Below are positions 5,911-6,446 of a stretch of 6,446 nucleotides of DNA, piece after piece (within the stretch, counting starts at the first letter, position 1; each line of letters starts with the position of its first letter). The notes beneath the pieces were generated by a model. It was not told the DNA's origin, did no database searches, and worked only from the letters and a program-made list of their open reading frames with translations. The stretch is taken from the NCBI GenBank assembly GCA_022848805.1, contig JAJISI010000074.1:1-6446 (forward strand), in the 5' to 3' direction. Both the position numbers and the translations under genes were made by a program. Source of the DNA: Thermoplasmatota archaeon (GTDB lineage: Archaea > Thermoplasmatota > Thermoplasmata > UBA10834).

Positions 5911-6411
5911 ATGTGGGACAAGATAGCCAATTACTTCGAGAAGTATCCGTCTCAAGCGAAGGTCGCACGGTATCTGCTGAAGTACGGCCTCCGCATAGAC
6001 CGGAACCGTGTCTATTGTGGTGATGTACTGATAGCCGACTCTGCTCTTGCTAGGGCAGCGGGCGTGGACCGAAGAGTGGTGAAGTCTACAGTCGAGACGA
6101 TAAAGGGAGATCAGACGCTGCAGAAGTTCTTCTCGCAGCTGCTGCCCACGAACCACCTGAAGAACGCGGCCTCGGCTATGGGGTGGAGCGCCATCGAGAT
6201 CGTTCCGATGAACGCCCACGAGCCTGGCATCATCTCGGGTGTGGCGGATATCCTGATGCGGTCTAACATCTCGATCCGACAGGCGATAGTGGACGACCCG
6301 ATGACCTCCGAGGAGCCGAAGCTGTTCATCGTCACTGATGGCATGGTGCCTTCCGAGATCATCCCTCTGATACGTCAAGCGAAAGGCGTCAGAGGCGTCA
6401 CGATCTACTGA
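5911..6411 (+). CDS. HTH-ACT domain protein, predicted regulator of amino acid metabolism (COG2150-like)
   Basis: A 166-residue cytoplasmic protein resembling the archaeal family annotated as predicted regulator of amino acid metabolism with an ACT domain. Residues 1-75 are basic and helical, with ADSALARAAGVDRRVVKST (42-60) looking like a helix-turn-helix: a small-residue first helix, a GVD turn, then a basic recognition helix. Residues about 94-166 form an ACT domain: strand AIEIVPMN, helix PGIISGVADILMRSNI, strand ISIRQAIVDD, strand KLFIVTDG, helix PSEIIPLIRQAKGV and final strand RGVTIY. ACT domains commonly bind amino acids and control enzymes or regulators. The gene is divergent from the aro operon, so autoregulation and control of aromatic amino acid synthesis are plausible but inferred. 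No strong Shine-Dalgarno sequence precedes the ATG, which suggests a short leader or leaderless mRNA. No transmembrane segment or enzymatic motif is seen. Confidence 0.85.
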   Translation: MWDKIANYFEKYPSQAKVARYLLKYGLRIDRNRVYCGDVLIADSALARAAGVDRRVVKSTVETIKGDQTLQKFFSQLLPTNHLKNAASAMGWSAIEIVPMNAHEPGIISGVADILMRSNISIRQAIVDDPMTSEEPKLFIVTDGMVPSEIIPLIRQAKGVRGVTIY

Positions 6412-6446
6412 TCTTCATCGGGTAGGCTGCGGCAGGCTCGTTCGGG

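Noticed and set aside
5899..6378. Minus-strand open frame of 159 codons opposite the HTH-ACT gene
   Set aside because: The plus-strand frame encodes a convincing HTH-ACT protein. The antisense translation is His- and Arg-rich with no domain.
6398..6446. Possible 3' end of a convergent minus-strand gene at the right edge
   Set aside because: All three minus frames stay open for 10-16 codons to the edge, and at least two have GC-rich third positions, but the stretch is too short to choose a frame or identify a product. No clear hairpin terminator is seen either.

Overview
This window is archaeal. It holds a tightly packed, minus-strand operon that encodes the archaeal version of the shikimate pathway. 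Three features point to an archaeon: the first two steps use ADH synthase and type II dehydroquinate synthase rather than DAHP synthase and AroB, shikimate kinase is of the GHMP-superfamily type, and the divergent regulator belongs to an archaeal HTH-ACT family (COG2150-like). The DNA is fairly GC-rich with GC-rich third codon positions, and several genes have strong Shine-Dalgarno sequences. A euryarchaeal, possibly Thermoplasmatota-related, host is my inference; nothing here fixes the lineage.

Layout, in direction of transcription (right to left): ADH synthase (5759-4974), dehydroquinate synthase II (4990-3938), a fused dehydroquinate dehydratase/shikimate dehydrogenase (3938-2445), GHMP shikimate kinase (2448-1579), EPSP synthase (about 1591-317) and the first 106 codons of chorismate synthase (320 to beyond the left edge). 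Neighbouring genes overlap or abut throughout (ATGA, TGATG and longer overlaps), so translational coupling is likely. Together the six genes cover every step from the ADH synthase condensation to chorismate, the precursor of Phe, Tyr and Trp.

To the right, a 151-bp divergent intergenic region (5760-5910) carries AT-rich promoter-like elements and short repeats spaced by about one or three helical turns. It separates the operon from a plus-strand gene (5911-6411) for a small protein with an N-terminal helix-turn-helix-like region and a C-terminal ACT domain. It could sense an amino acid and control the operon and itself, but that is inference. The last 35 bases hold nothing I can assign.

The main oddity is at translation starts. 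EPSP synthase has no in-frame ATG, GTG or TTG upstream of its essential N-terminal motif, yet a perfect GGAGGTG sits five bases before an in-frame ACG. Dehydroquinate synthase II shows a similar arrangement (GGCGGTG, five bases, CTG) at the point where the family N-terminus would be expected, although an upstream ATG is also available. I see no mobile element, CRISPR array, tRNA or rRNA.
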